A program made the position numbers and the translations under genes. Shown piece after piece: positions 15,947 to 25,466 of a stretch of DNA of 64,000 nucleotides; position 1 is the first letter of the stretch, and every line of letters starts with the position of its first letter. The notes beneath the pieces are model-generated. The model saw only the letters and a list, made by a program, of their open reading frames with translations. It was not told the DNA's origin and made no database searches. The stretch is from Rhodospirillaceae bacterium (GTDB lineage Bacteria > Pseudomonadota > Alphaproteobacteria > Reyranellales > Reyranellaceae): the NCBI GenBank assembly GCA_009772935.1, contig WOUR01000002.1, positions 124,001-188,000 on the forward strand, read 5' to 3'.

Positions 15947-17284
15947 ATGTCGAGTGTATTGCGCGTGGTCGATCCCCGTTTCCTTCTCGCCGCCGCCCTG
16001 CTGGTGGTCTCCCTTTCCGGCTGCGATATCTTCGACAAGAAGAAAACGCCGCTGCCCGGCGAGCGCGTTTCCGTGCTGGGCGATCGCAAGGACCTCGAGC
16101 CCGACAGCGATGTCGCGAGCATGCAGGTCGTCCTGCCGCCCCCGACGGTGAACGAGTCATGGCCGCAATCCGGCGGCTTCGCGCACAATGCCATGCACAA
16201 CCTGGCGATCGGGGCCTCGCCGCAGATCATCTGGACCGCCGATGTCGGCTCGGGCAGCAGCTCGACACGCATCCTGACGACGCCGCCCGTCGTCGCCGAG
16301 GGCAAGGTGTTCGCCAAGGACGCGCAGGGCACCGTCTCGGCCTTCAATGCCGACACCGGCGCGCTGTTGTGGCGGGTCACGCTGGCGCCCGAGAAGGCGC
16401 GCGACTCCGACGAGTTCGGGGGCGGACTGGCCTATTACGGCGGGAGGCTGTTCGTGACGACCGGCTTCGCCATGGTCTATTCGCTCGATCCGAACACCGG
16501 CAAGGAGGACTGGAACTCTGGCGTCAGTGCGCCGGTCCGGGGAGCGCCGCTGGTGTTCAACGACCGGGTCTATGTCATTGCCATCGACAACAAGCTGCAC
16601 GCGCTTGCCGCTTCCGACGGCTCCGACCTCTGGCAGTTCCCCGGTCTGCAGGAAGCGTCGGGATATGTCGGCGGCAACAGCCCGGCGGGCTCGGGCGATA
16701 CCGTCGTCGCGCCGTTCACGTCGGGAGAGGTCGTGGCGCTGCGCGCTGACAACGGCCGGCCGATCTGGAACGAATCGCTGATCGGCGCGCGCGCCGACAT
16801 CCGCGCCTTCGGCAACCTGGCTGACATTCGCGGCCGCCCGGTGATCGACCGCGGCCTCGTGATCGCGGTCGGTTCGGCGGGCCAGATCGCCGGCATCGAC
16901 CTGCGTTCGGGGCAGCGCCAGTGGGATCGGAACATCGGCGGCAGCCAGACGCCGTGGACGGCGGGCCGCTTCCTTTTCGTGATGACCGGCAATGCCGACG
17001 TGGTGGCCATGGTCCGCGATACCGGCAAGGTCCGCTGGGTCACGCCGCTCACCCGGTACGAGGACGCCAAGAAGCGTGTGCCGGTCCTGTGGGGCGGACC
17101 GGTGCTGGCGGGTGACCGCCTCCTGTTGACGAGTTCGCTGGGCGATCTACTGGCTGTCTCGCCCTACACCGGCGAGATCATGGGCAAGATCGACGTGCGC
17201 GACCGCGTGCGCCTTGGTCCGGTCATTGCCAATCGGACAATTTACGTCCTCACAGACTCCGGGCGACTCATTGCCCTCCGCTGA
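15947..17284 (+). CDS. bamB: Outer-membrane assembly lipoprotein BamB (PQQ-like beta-propeller)
   Basis: This 445-aa lipoprotein has a signal ending LLVVSLSGC (lipobox LSGC) and then a beta-propeller of repeats such as VFAKDAQGTVSAFNADTGAL and VYVIAIDNKLHALAASDGSD. BamB scaffolds BamA in folding beta-barrel proteins. It lies between yfgM and der, the usual order. ATG 15947 is just after the previous stop. The 3' end may overlap the start of der, depending on der's true start. Confidence 0.92.
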   Translation: MSSVLRVVDPRFLLAAALLVVSLSGCDIFDKKKTPLPGERVSVLGDRKDLEPDSDVASMQVVLPPPTVNESWPQSGGFAHNAMHNLAIGASPQIIWTADVGSGSSSTRILTTPPVVAEGKVFAKDAQGTVSAFNADTGALLWRVTLAPEKARDSDEFGGGLAYYGGRLFVTTGFAMVYSLDPNTGKEDWNSGVSAPVRGAPLVFNDRVYVIAIDNKLHALAASDGSDLWQFPGLQEASGYVGGNSPAGSGDTVVAPFTSGEVVALRADNGRPIWNESLIGARADIRAFGNLADIRGRPVIDRGLVIAVGSAGQIAGIDLRSGQRQWDRNIGGSQTPWTAGRFLFVMTGNADVVAMVRDTGKVRWVTPLTRYEDAKKRVPVLWGGPVLAGDRLLLTSSLGDLLAVSPYTGEIMGKIDVRDRVRLGPVIANRTIYVLTDSGRLIALR

Positions 17285-18707
17285 AGAACGGCCAATCACC
17301 CAGGCGCTGCGCCGCGTCGCCATCGTCGGTCGTCCGAACGTCGGCAAGTCCACGCTGTTCAACCGGCTGGCTGGCCGGCGGCGCGCCATCGTCGACGACA
17401 CACCCGGCGTCACGCGCGACGTGCGTGAGCAGCCGGCGCAGCTGGGCGACCTCGCCTTCATGCTGCTCGACACGGCGGGCTGGGAGACGGCGGGAGGCGA
17501 GGCCCTCGAGGCCCGCATGCGACGCTTCACGGAGCGGGCGGTGGAAAGCTCGGACGTCGTCCTGTTCCTGATCGACGCGCGCTCAGGGATCCTGCCCCTC
17601 GACCAGAGCTTCGCGAACTGGCTTCGCAAGCGCTCTGCGAAGGTGATCCTGGTTGCCAACAAGTGCGAGGGCCGCGCCGGCCAGCAGGGGCTCGCGGAAG
17701 CGCATGGGCTCGGGCTCGGCGAGCCGATTCCGGTCTCGGCCGAACATGGCGAGGGATTGAGCGACCTGCACGAGGCACTTGGCCGGCACATCGAACCGAT
17801 GCCGGAGGAGGATGATTCCGCCGGGGCCGAGGCGAGCGATCCCGATCTCGACGACGTGCCCGAAGGCCGGCCGCTGCTGCTGGCCATCGTCGGGCGGCCG
17901 AACGTGGGCAAGTCGACGCTGCTCAATCGGCTGGTCGGCGAGGAGCGCGTCCTGACCGGGCCCGAGGCCGGCATCACGCGCGATTCGATCCGCGTCGAAT
18001 GGGAATGGCGCGGCCGCCCTGTTCGCCTGGTCGACACGGCCGGCATGCGCCGCCGCAGCCGCATCGATGCGAAGCTTGAGGCTGCCTCCGTAGCCGACTC
18101 GCTGGACACGATCCGGCTGGCCGACGTGGTGGTGGTCGTGCTGGACGCGGCCGACATGGCCGAGAAGCAGGACCTCAATATCGCCGGCTGGGTGATCGAG
18201 GAGGGCCGCGCGCTGGTGATCGCGGTCAACAAGACCGACCTGCTGGCAGACGACCAGTCAGAATCGTCGAAGCAGTGGCGCAAGCTGCGCGACCGGCTGG
18301 AGATGTCGTTCTCTCAGGTGAAGGACGTGCCGATCGTCGGATTCTCGGCTCTGACCGGACGTGGCGTCGAGCGACTGCTGCCCAAGGTCTTCGAGACCTA
18401 CGAGATCTGGAACAAGCGGGTTACGACCCCGAAGCTGAACCGCTGGCTGCGCGAGATGGAGGTGCTGCATCCGCCGCCGCTCGCCCCCAATGGGCGCCGC
18501 ATCCGGCTGCGCTTCATGACCCAGATCAAGCGCCGCCCGCCGACGTTCATCCTGTCGGTCAGCCAGCCGCAGGAACTGGGCAACGACTACCTGCGCTTCC
18601 TGACGAACCGCCTGCGCGACGATTTCGACATGCCGGGCGTCCCGATCCGGCTCAGCATGCGCAAGCCGAAGAATCCCTACGAGGGCCGGCGCAAGCCGCA
18701 ACGATAG
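17271..18707 (+). CDS. der: Ribosome assembly GTPase Der (EngA)
   Basis: This protein of about 478 aa has two tandem GTPase domains. G1 motifs GRPNVGKST occur near residues 20 and 208, with DTPGVTRD, DTAGWE, NKCEG, DTAGMRRR and NKTDLL, followed by a KH-like RNA-binding C-terminus (YLRFLTNRLRDDFDMPGVPI). Der is essential for 50S subunit maturation. No ATG fits. TTG 17271 gives a family-length N-terminus and overlaps bamB by 14 bases, while TTG 17214 would add 19 unlike residues. The start is therefore uncertain; the rest is clear. Confidence 0.93.
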   Translation: MPSAEERPITQALRRVAIVGRPNVGKSTLFNRLAGRRRAIVDDTPGVTRDVREQPAQLGDLAFMLLDTAGWETAGGEALEARMRRFTERAVESSDVVLFLIDARSGILPLDQSFANWLRKRSAKVILVANKCEGRAGQQGLAEAHGLGLGEPIPVSAEHGEGLSDLHEALGRHIEPMPEEDDSAGAEASDPDLDDVPEGRPLLLAIVGRPNVGKSTLLNRLVGEERVLTGPEAGITRDSIRVEWEWRGRPVRLVDTAGMRRRSRIDAKLEAASVADSLDTIRLADVVVVVLDAADMAEKQDLNIAGWVIEEGRALVIAVNKTDLLADDQSESSKQWRKLRDRLEMSFSQVKDVPIVGFSALTGRGVERLLPKVFETYEIWNKRVTTPKLNRWLREMEVLHPPPLAPNGRRIRLRFMTQIKRRPPTFILSVSQPQELGNDYLRFLTNRLRDDFDMPGVPIRLSMRKPKNPYEGRRKPQR

Positions 18708-18748
18708 GGCTGAGCGAAGCTCAGCCCGCCGTAGGCCGCATTGCGGCC
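18707..18748. repeat. Two consecutive perfect hairpins at the der 3' end
   Basis: GGGCTGAGC-GAA-GCTCAGCCC (18707-18727) begins on the last base of the der stop codon. Six bases later comes GGCCGC-ATT-GCGGCC (18734-18748). Neither is followed by a T-run on either strand. They could stabilise or terminate the der mRNA or be REP-like units. Confidence 0.55.
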
Positions 18749-18860
18749 GACGGTTGACAGGCGCCTTGCCCCGCACCGACAAGCTGCCCTAGGCTTCATT
18801 CCAAGAAAGTCGAAATAACGAGCTGCGCCGCAGCCGCCGACGGGATGAAGGGGTAGAACG

Positions 18861-19727
18861 ATGGATGTCCAATACGTAGCGCCGAAGACGCTCGACGAGG
18901 CGGTTCGGGCGTTTGCCGCCGCGGCGGGGGCCGGCCGGATCCTGGCGGGCGGGACCGACCTCCTGGTCCAGATGCGCAACGGGGTCGTGGCGCCCGGGAC
19001 GATCGTAGACATCAAGAAGATCGCCGAGTTGACTGCTATCGAGGAGACGAAGGAGGGGGGCTTCCGGATCGGCGCCGCCGTCTCCGGCGCCGTGCTGCGC
19101 GAACATCCGAAGGTCCGCAAGGTGTGGCCGGGGGTGGTCGAGGCCACCAACCTGATCGGGTCCACCCAGGTCCAGGGGCGGGCCACGCCGGGCGGCAACC
19201 TGTGCAACGGTTCGCCGGCCGGCGACAGCGTGCCGGCAATGGTCGCGGCCGGCGCCATCGTCACCATCCAGGGGCCGAACGGGCGCCGCGAGCTTGCCGT
19301 CGAGAAAGTGCCGAAGGGGCCGGGCCGCCTCAACCTGGAGCCCGGCGAGATCGTGGTTTCCTTTACGTTGCCGCCGCGTCCGAAGGGCTCGAGCGACGCC
19401 TACCTGCGCATGATCCCGCGCACCGAGATGGACATCGCCGTCGTGGGGTGCGGCGTCAGCCTGACGATGGACAACGGGACCTGCATCGCCGCCCGCGTCG
19501 GCCTCGGCGCCGTTGCGCCGACGGTGCTTCTGGTCGAAGAGGCGGCGAAGGCGCTGATCGGCTCCAGGATCGACGACGCGGCGCTGGCCAAGGCCGCCGC
19601 CGCCTGCAGCGCCGCCTGTCGTCCGATCGACGACAAGCGCGGCACCATCGCCTATCGCACCAAGGTCGCCGGCGTCCTGCTGAAGCGCACCACCCTGATT
19701 GCCGCCGAACGCGCGGGAGGAAAGTAA
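18861..19727 (+). CDS. FAD-binding medium subunit, CoxM/xanthine dehydrogenase family
   Basis: This 288-aa subunit carries electrons from the iron-sulfur subunit to FAD in molybdenum hydroxylases. It begins MDVQYVAPKTLDEAVRAFAA. The FAD-binding motifs are AGGTDLLVQMRNG near residue 30 and ATPGGNLCNGSPAGD near 110, matching AGGhS/T and TIGG-type sites. ATG 18861 starts the coxMSL-like operon. The order medium-small-large matches CoxMSL, but the large subunit lacks a CO-oxidation signature, so this is a generic aromatic or aldehyde-type hydroxylase. Confidence 0.9.
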   Translation: MDVQYVAPKTLDEAVRAFAAAAGAGRILAGGTDLLVQMRNGVVAPGTIVDIKKIAELTAIEETKEGGFRIGAAVSGAVLREHPKVRKVWPGVVEATNLIGSTQVQGRATPGGNLCNGSPAGDSVPAMVAAGAIVTIQGPNGRRELAVEKVPKGPGRLNLEPGEIVVSFTLPPRPKGSSDAYLRMIPRTEMDIAVVGCGVSLTMDNGTCIAARVGLGAVAPTVLLVEEAAKALIGSRIDDAALAKAAAACSAACRPIDDKRGTIAYRTKVAGVLLKRTTLIAAERAGGK

Positions 19728-19731
19728 GACC

Positions 19732-20208
19732 ATGGCGAAGCTTCACGTCTCCACCACGATCAATGGCGAGCCGCAGGAGTTCCTCTGCGATGCCGACCAG
19801 AGCATGCTCGACGTCCTGCGCGGGCCGCTCGGACTGACCGGCGCCAAGGAAGGCTGCGGCACCGGCGACTGCGGCGCCTGCACAATCACCCTGAACGGCC
19901 GCATCGTCTGTTCATGCCTGATGCTGGCGGCTGAGGCCGAGGGGCAGAAGATCGGCACCATCGAAGGCATGGCCGGAGAGGAACTGCATCCGCTGCAGCA
20001 GAAATTCCTCGAATCGGCGGCGCTCCAGTGCGGCATCTGCACACCGGGCGTGCTGATGGCCGCCAAGGCGCTGCTCGAGAAGAATCCCGATCCGACCGAG
20101 CATGAAGTCCGCTTCTGGCTGGCCGGCAACCTGTGCCGCTGCACGGGCTACGACAAGATCATCCGCGCCGTGATGGACACCGCCGCCGACATGAGGGCCG
20201 CACGATGA
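19732..20208 (+). CDS. [2Fe-2S] small subunit, CoxS/xanthine dehydrogenase family
   Basis: This 158-aa iron-sulfur subunit binds two [2Fe-2S] clusters. The plant-ferredoxin-type site is Cys42, Cys47, Cys50 and Cys62 (GCGTGDCGAC). The helical-domain site is Cys100, Cys103, Cys135 and Cys137 (CGIC and CRC). All eight ligands are present, so the protein should be functional. ATG 19732 follows GGAGG and lies 4 bases after coxM. Its ATGA overlap with the large subunit indicates coupled translation. Confidence 0.93.
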   Translation: MAKLHVSTTINGEPQEFLCDADQSMLDVLRGPLGLTGAKEGCGTGDCGACTITLNGRIVCSCLMLAAEAEGQKIGTIEGMAGEELHPLQQKFLESAALQCGICTPGVLMAAKALLEKNPDPTEHEVRFWLAGNLCRCTGYDKIIRAVMDTAADMRAAR

Positions 20209-22478
20209 GCACGAACGCCACCGACACCGCGAACGACAACAAGTGGATCGGCAAGCGCACGATCCGCCCCGACGGCGCCGACAAGGTAACGGGGCGCGCG
20301 GCCTATGCTGCCGACACGACCATGCCCGGCATGATCTGGGGCAAGGTGCTGCGCAGTCCGCATCCGCACGCGCGCATCAAGTCGATCGATACCAGCAAGG
20401 CCGAAGCTCATCCCGGCGTGAAGGCCGTGATGACGGCCAAGGACATCGTGAACTTCCCGATCGAGAAGTCGGTGATGCTGGGCATCCAGGACATGCGCTG
20501 GATGTGCCGCAACGTCATGGCGCGGGAGAAGGCGCTGTTTGCCGGGCATCCCGTCGCGGCGGTCGCGGCGACCACGGAGAAGATCGCGGCTGAAGCTTGC
20601 AAGCTGATCGAGGTCGAGTACGAGGTCCTGCCCTTCGTGATCGATGTCGAGGAGGCGATGAAGCCCGACGCGCCGATCCTGCACGACTTCATCAAGTACA
20701 AGGACAAGCCCTCGAACATCGCCGGGACGCTGGAGCACAAGCTCGGTGACATCGGCGAGGGCTTCGCCAAGGCCGACGTCATCATCGAGCGCAGCTTCCG
20801 AACCCAGCCGGTGCACCAGGGCTATATCGAGCCGCACGCCTGCCTGGTCAGCGTCTCCGACGGCAAGGCCACGATCTGGAGCTCCAGCCAGGGCCAGTTC
20901 ATGGTCCGCGCCATGTGCGCCTACCTGACCGGATTGCCCCAGAACGATATCCGCGCCATTCCCGCCGAGATCGGCGGGGGCTTCGGCGGCAAGACCATCA
21001 TCTACCTGGAGCCGCTGGCGCTGATCCTGGCGAAGAAGTCCGGCCGGCCGGTGAAGATGACCATGAGCCGGGCCGAGGTCTTCCACGCCTCGGGCCCGAC
21101 CTCGGGCTCCTACAGCACCGTCAAGCTGGGCGCGACCAAGGACGGCAAGCTGGTGGCTGCGCAGGGAACCTTCTGCCTGCAGGCCGGCGCGCTGCCGGGC
21201 TCGCCCATCCGCGGTGCGGCGGGCTGCGCCTTCGCGCCCTATGACATCCCGAACGTGCATTCGTTCGGCTACGACGTGGTGTCCAACCGCTCCAAGGTCG
21301 CGGCCTATCGTGCGCCTGGCGCGCCGATCGGCGCTTATGGCGTCGAGTGCGTCATGGACGAGATGGCCGAGGCGCTGAAGATGGATCCGCTGGATTTCCG
21401 TCTGAAGAACGCAGCGAAGCAGGGCACGAAGGCCGCGCACGGGCCGGTCTATCCGCGCATCGGCTTCGTCGAAACGATCGAGGAAGCGAGGAAGCACGCG
21501 CACTACACGACGCCGCTGCCCAAGGCGAAGAAAGGCATGCTGTACGGCCGCGGCGTGGCGTCGGGCTTCTGGTTCAACGCGGGCGGCGAGTCGAGCGCGC
21601 AGGTCAACATCAATGAGGACGGCACGGTGGTGGTGATCACCGGCCATCCCGACATCGGCGGCTCGCGCGCCTCGACGGCCAACATTACCGCCGAGCTGCT
21701 GGGCATCGACTACAAGAAGGTCTCCGTGCTGATCGGCGACACCAGCGTCATCGGCTTCAGCAACCTGACCGGCGGTAGCCGCGTGACCTACGCCTCGGCC
21801 ATGGTGGTGACGCACTCGACGGAACGGGTCATCACCCAGCTCCGCGAGCGCGCCGCCAAGATCTGGAAGATCGATCCCGACGCGGTCGTCTGGGAGAACG
21901 GCGAAGCCCGTCCGGCGGGCGACAATGCCGGCAAGTTCGAGCCGCTCAGCCTCGGCCAGATCGCGGCGCAGGCCAGCGCCACCGGCGGCCCGATCGGCGC
22001 CGGCCAGCAACTCAATACGACGGGCGCCGAAGGCGGCTTTGCCACCCACGTCTGCGACGTCGAGGTCGACCCCGATCTCGGCATCGTGCGCGTACTCCGC
22101 TACACGGCCTTCCAGGATGTCGGCCGCGCCATCCACCCCAGCTATGTCGAAGGCCAGATCCAGGGCGGCGCCGCCCAGGGTATCGGCTGGGCGCTCAGCG
22201 AGGAGTACATCTTCAACAAGGACGGCAAGCTCGACAATCCGAGCTTCCTCGACTACCGCATGCCGGTCAGCTCCGACCTGCCGATGCTGGATTCGGTGAT
22301 CCTCGAGATCCCCAACCCGAAGCATCCGCAGGGCGTTCGCGGCGTCGGCGAGGTCCCGCTGGTGCCGCCGCTGGCCGCCATCTCGAACGCGGTCTACGAC
22401 GCGCTCGGCCGGCGCTTCTACAGCCTGCCGATGTCGCCGCCCAAGGTGCTGGCGACGATGGACATGGCTGCCGAATAG
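20205..22478 (+). CDS. Molybdopterin-binding large subunit, CoxL/xanthine dehydrogenase family
   Basis: This 757-aa MoCo subunit completes the three-subunit hydroxylase. The motifs are EIGGGFGGKT near 266, AYRAPGAPIGAYGVE near 367 and GVRGVGEVP, with the probable catalytic Glu near 716. AYRAPG replaces both the AYxCSFR loop of true CO dehydrogenase and the AYRGAGR of form II enzymes. It is therefore closer to hydroxybenzoyl-CoA reductase- or nicotinate/purine-type members, and the substrate is not deducible. The start overlaps coxS by four bases. The gene is convergent with the SDR gene to its right. Confidence 0.9.
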   Translation: MSTNATDTANDNKWIGKRTIRPDGADKVTGRAAYAADTTMPGMIWGKVLRSPHPHARIKSIDTSKAEAHPGVKAVMTAKDIVNFPIEKSVMLGIQDMRWMCRNVMAREKALFAGHPVAAVAATTEKIAAEACKLIEVEYEVLPFVIDVEEAMKPDAPILHDFIKYKDKPSNIAGTLEHKLGDIGEGFAKADVIIERSFRTQPVHQGYIEPHACLVSVSDGKATIWSSSQGQFMVRAMCAYLTGLPQNDIRAIPAEIGGGFGGKTIIYLEPLALILAKKSGRPVKMTMSRAEVFHASGPTSGSYSTVKLGATKDGKLVAAQGTFCLQAGALPGSPIRGAAGCAFAPYDIPNVHSFGYDVVSNRSKVAAYRAPGAPIGAYGVECVMDEMAEALKMDPLDFRLKNAAKQGTKAAHGPVYPRIGFVETIEEARKHAHYTTPLPKAKKGMLYGRGVASGFWFNAGGESSAQVNINEDGTVVVITGHPDIGGSRASTANITAELLGIDYKKVSVLIGDTSVIGFSNLTGGSRVTYASAMVVTHSTERVITQLRERAAKIWKIDPDAVVWENGEARPAGDNAGKFEPLSLGQIAAQASATGGPIGAGQQLNTTGAEGGFATHVCDVEVDPDLGIVRVLRYTAFQDVGRAIHPSYVEGQIQGGAAQGIGWALSEEYIFNKDGKLDNPSFLDYRMPVSSDLPMLDSVILEIPNPKHPQGVRGVGEVPLVPPLAAISNAVYDALGRRFYSLPMSPPKVLATMDMAAE

Positions 22479-22532
22479 GGGAGCCGGTGACGGCCCCGCG
22501 CCGTCACCTCCTCGAAACTGCCGGCGGCGCCC

Positions 22533-23282
22533 TCAGCTGATGTTGGGGCGCTGCTCCAAGGCCGCGTCGCCGGCCACCCATTGGCCGTTCATCGTGCAGG
22601 ACGGCATTGCCAGCTGGATCAGCGACTCGCCGTGCGCCTCGGGCGGGATCTGCTGGGTTTCGTCCTCCCCCGGGAAGGCCTCGCGGCGCATGAAGGTGCG
22701 CATCGGACCCGGGTTGAAGAGATTCACCTTCACCTGGGTGTGCGCGACCTCGGCGGCATAGATGCCGACCATCATGTCCAGCGCGGCCTTGCTCGTGGCA
22801 TAGGCGCCCCAGTAGGGGATGATCCGGCGCGAGGCGCCCGAGGTCACGAAGATGGCGCGGCCGGCGTCGGAGCGGCGCAGCAGCGGGTCCATCGAACGGA
22901 TCAGGCGCCAGTTGGCGGTGACGTTCACCGCCAGCACCTGTTCGAACACCTTGGGCTCGAAATGGCCCATCGGCGAGAGCGTCCCCAGGATGGCGGCATT
23001 GCCCAGCAGCACGTCCAGGCGGCCGAAGCGGTCGAAGAGCGCCTGGCCCAGCCGGTCGATCCCGGGCCCGTCGGTGACATCGAGGGGGACGAGGGTGGCC
23101 GCGCCTCCGATCGCCTTGATGCGGTCGTCGACTTCCTCGAGGCCGCCCACGGTCCGGGCGACCAGTACGCAATGGGCGCCTTCGGCGGCATAGGCGAGCG
23201 CTGCCGCGGCACCAAGGCCACGCGAGGCACCGGTGATCAGCGCAACGCGCCCGGCGAGACGGCCGACGGCGGTTTCGGTCAT
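22533..23282 (-). CDS. Short-chain dehydrogenase/reductase (SDR)
   Basis: This 249-aa classical SDR has the cofactor motif TGASRGLG near residue 18 and LLGNAAILG, an NNAG-type segment. The catalytic motifs are Ser in VTSGAS and YATSK (Tyr-x3-Lys) in GAYATSKAAL. The substrate is unknown. Residue Arg/Ser choices after TGAS suggest NADP preference, which is tentative. It starts 10 bases after purF's stop on the same strand, so it is probably the last gene of the dnaB-to-purF run. Confidence 0.9.
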   Translation of the reverse strand: MTETAVGRLAGRVALITGASRGLGAAAALAYAAEGAHCVLVARTVGGLEEVDDRIKAIGGAATLVPLDVTDGPGIDRLGQALFDRFGRLDVLLGNAAILGTLSPMGHFEPKVFEQVLAVNVTANWRLIRSMDPLLRRSDAGRAIFVTSGASRRIIPYWGAYATSKAALDMMVGIYAAEVAHTQVKVNLFNPGPMRTFMRREAFPGEDETQQIPPEAHGESLIQLAMPSCTMNGQWVAGDAALEQRPNIS

Positions 23283-23292
23283 GGTCCCGAAC

Positions 23293-24759
23293 TCAGAGTG
23301 ATTCAACGAGGAGGGAAAGCTGGCGATCCTCGACGCCGACAATGTCGTCGAGCGCGATCGGGTAGTCGCCGGTGAAGCAAGCGTCGCAGAAGGCCGGCGC
23401 GGCGGGATCGCGGCCGGCCGGCAGGCCCATCGCGCGATAGAGGCCGTCGATCGATACGAAAGCGAGCGAATCGACGCCGATGAACTTCGCCATGCCGGCG
23501 ACGTCGTAGCGCGAGGCCAGCAGCTTGTCGCGCTCGGGCGTGTCGATGCCGTAGAAGCACGGGTCCGTGGTCGGCGGGGCGGCGATGCGCATATGCACTT
23601 CCTTCGCGCCGGCATTTCGCACCATCTCGACGATCTTCATCGAGGTCGTGCCGCGCACGATCGAATCGTCGACGAGGATGACCCGCTTGCCCTCGATGTG
23701 AGCGCGGTTGGCATTGTGCTTCAGCCGCACACCGAGATGGCGGATATGGTCCGCGGGCTCGATGAAGGTGCGTCCGACGTAATGGTTGCGGATGATGCCG
23801 AGTTCGAACGGCAGCCCCGACTGGGCGGCATAGCCGATCGCGGCGGGCACGCCGGAATCCGGCACCGGCACGACCACGTCGGCCGGCACGGGACTCTCCT
23901 TGGCCAGTTCCATGCCGATGCGCTTGCGGGCATCGTAGACGCCGATGCCCTCGACCTTCGAATCGGGCCGCGCGAAGTAGATATGCTCGAACACGCAGAA
24001 GCGGCGCTTCTGCTTCACGAACGGCTTGATGGACCTGAGGCCGTTGCCGTCGACGATGACGATCTCGCCCGGCTCGACGTCGCGCACGAAGCGGGCGCCG
24101 ATGATGTCGAGCGCGCAGCTCTCGGAGGCCAGGATCCAGGCGTCCTCGAGTCGGCCGATCACCAGGGGGCGTACGCCCAGCGGGTCGCGCACGCCGATCA
24201 GGGCCTCGTTCGTCAGCAGCAGCAGCGAGTAGGCGCCCTTGACCCGGCCCAGCGCATCGATCAGCCGGTCGACGACCGTCGAGTAGTTGGAGCGGGCAAT
24301 CAGATGGTTGATGACTTCGGTGTCGGTGGTCGACTGGAACAGGCAGCCGATCCGCACCAACTCCTTGCGCAGGAGGTGGGCGTTGGTGAGGTTGCCGTTG
24401 TGCGCCAGGGCGAGGCCGCCGAAGTCGAAATCGGCGAAGATCGGCTGGATGTTGCGGTCCGAGGAACCGCCGGTCGTGGCGTAGCGGTTGTGGCCGATCG
24501 CCGAGTAACCGACAAGCTTGTCCATGACGGCCTGGGTGCCGAAGATGTCGCCGACCAGGCCGGCGGCGCGATGATTGTGGAACACCCGGCCATCGTAGGT
24601 TACGAGTCCGGAGGCTTCCTGCCCGCGATGCTGCAGGGCGTGGAGGCCCAGCGCGGTATGAGCGGCGGCATCCGACGTCCCGTAGATGCCGAACAGCGCA
24701 CACTCCTCGTGAAACTTGTCATCGAGGGTGTCGTCTGAGCGATTCGGGGTGCTATGCAC
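23293..24759 (-). CDS. purF: Amidophosphoribosyltransferase PurF
   Basis: This enzyme of about 488 aa converts PRPP and glutamine to phosphoribosylamine, the first step of purine synthesis. The N-terminal nucleophile is Cys20 (EECALFGIYG), exposed after propeptide cleavage. Glutaminase residues follow in GLHALQHRGQEASG, and the PRPP-binding motif is VILVDDSIVRGTTS. No ATG fits; GTG 24759 gives a 19-residue propeptide and TTG 24798 a longer one. Neither has a convincing ribosome site, so the start is uncertain. It follows cvpA, as in many proteobacteria. Confidence 0.94.
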   Translation of the reverse strand: MHSTPNRSDDTLDDKFHEECALFGIYGTSDAAAHTALGLHALQHRGQEASGLVTYDGRVFHNHRAAGLVGDIFGTQAVMDKLVGYSAIGHNRYATTGGSSDRNIQPIFADFDFGGLALAHNGNLTNAHLLRKELVRIGCLFQSTTDTEVINHLIARSNYSTVVDRLIDALGRVKGAYSLLLLTNEALIGVRDPLGVRPLVIGRLEDAWILASESCALDIIGARFVRDVEPGEIVIVDGNGLRSIKPFVKQKRRFCVFEHIYFARPDSKVEGIGVYDARKRIGMELAKESPVPADVVVPVPDSGVPAAIGYAAQSGLPFELGIIRNHYVGRTFIEPADHIRHLGVRLKHNANRAHIEGKRVILVDDSIVRGTTSMKIVEMVRNAGAKEVHMRIAAPPTTDPCFYGIDTPERDKLLASRYDVAGMAKFIGVDSLAFVSIDGLYRAMGLPAGRDPAAPAFCDACFTGDYPIALDDIVGVEDRQLSLLVESL

Positions 24760-24805
24760 GGCGGCGTTATAGCTGGGGTGTCGCCCCAAGGCTATCAAGG
24801 ATCAC

Positions 24806-25453
24806 TCACTGCGGCGGTTTGGTTTCAGACGGGGCCGCTGGAGCAGCCGATGGCGCCGCCGGGGCGGCGGAGGGCGAAGCCGGAGCCGCCTCGGACGGCG
24901 TGGGCGACGGCCTCGCAGAGGGCGTGATCGCGCCACTCTCCATGCCCGGCCGCTGCAGGCGGTTGCGGAATCCCGTGGGAAGATAGGGTTCCACGAAGGT
25001 GGCCATTTCGCGGATCATCGGAAAACTGGCGGCCCCCTCGACGGCAGGCGGCAGCTGCCGGGGCCCGAGATATCCATAGAACAGGAAGGCGGCACCCATG
25101 GCGACCCAGGCGCACAAGACGCCAAAGCCCGCTCCGAGGATCTTGTCCGGCTTGCCGAGAGGGCTGGATCGGATCGATCGGGACAGCACGCTGGTCAGCA
25201 TGATCAGCACGATCAGGGCGGCCACGAAGACGACCAGCAGGGAGATGAAATAGGAAAGCTCGGCGCTGCCGACGACCTTCAGGACCTCCGGCTCGACCAC
25301 TTTGGAGAAGCGCCAGGCGATCCAGCCGGAGGCGATCCAGGACGCGATGAAAAGGACGGCATGGGCAAAGCCCGTGGACAGGCCGATGGCCGCGCCGAAA
25401 ACGGCGATGGCGATCACGGCGACATCGAAAACGGTAATTCCCAGCTGTTCCAT
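24806..25453 (-). CDS. cvpA: CvpA family membrane protein
   Basis: This 215-aa inner-membrane protein has four predicted helices between residues 7 and 120 (FDVAVIAIAVFGAAIGLSTG, HAVLFIASWIASGWIAW, YFISLLVVFVAALIVLIML and GAGFGVLCAWVAMGAAFLF). A long Pro/Ala/Ser tail contains repeated SAAPAAP units. CvpA is tied to colicin V production and envelope stress and commonly precedes purF. ATG 25453 follows a 13-base gap from radA. Confidence 0.88.
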   Translation of the reverse strand: MEQLGITVFDVAVIAIAVFGAAIGLSTGFAHAVLFIASWIASGWIAWRFSKVVEPEVLKVVGSAELSYFISLLVVFVAALIVLIMLTSVLSRSIRSSPLGKPDKILGAGFGVLCAWVAMGAAFLFYGYLGPRQLPPAVEGAASFPMIREMATFVEPYLPTGFRNRLQRPGMESGAITPSARPSPTPSEAAPASPSAAPAAPSAAPAAPSETKPPQ

Positions 25454-25466
25454 CGACCCCGTTGCC

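Noticed and set aside
20148..22325. 725-codon open frame on the minus strand
   Set aside because: It is antisense to the CoxL-like gene and has no recognisable motif or ribosome site.
18861..22478. Aerobic carbon monoxide dehydrogenase (coxMSL)
   Set aside because: Gene order fits, but the large subunit has AYRAPG in place of the AYxCSFR loop of true CO dehydrogenase, and no cox accessory genes are near.
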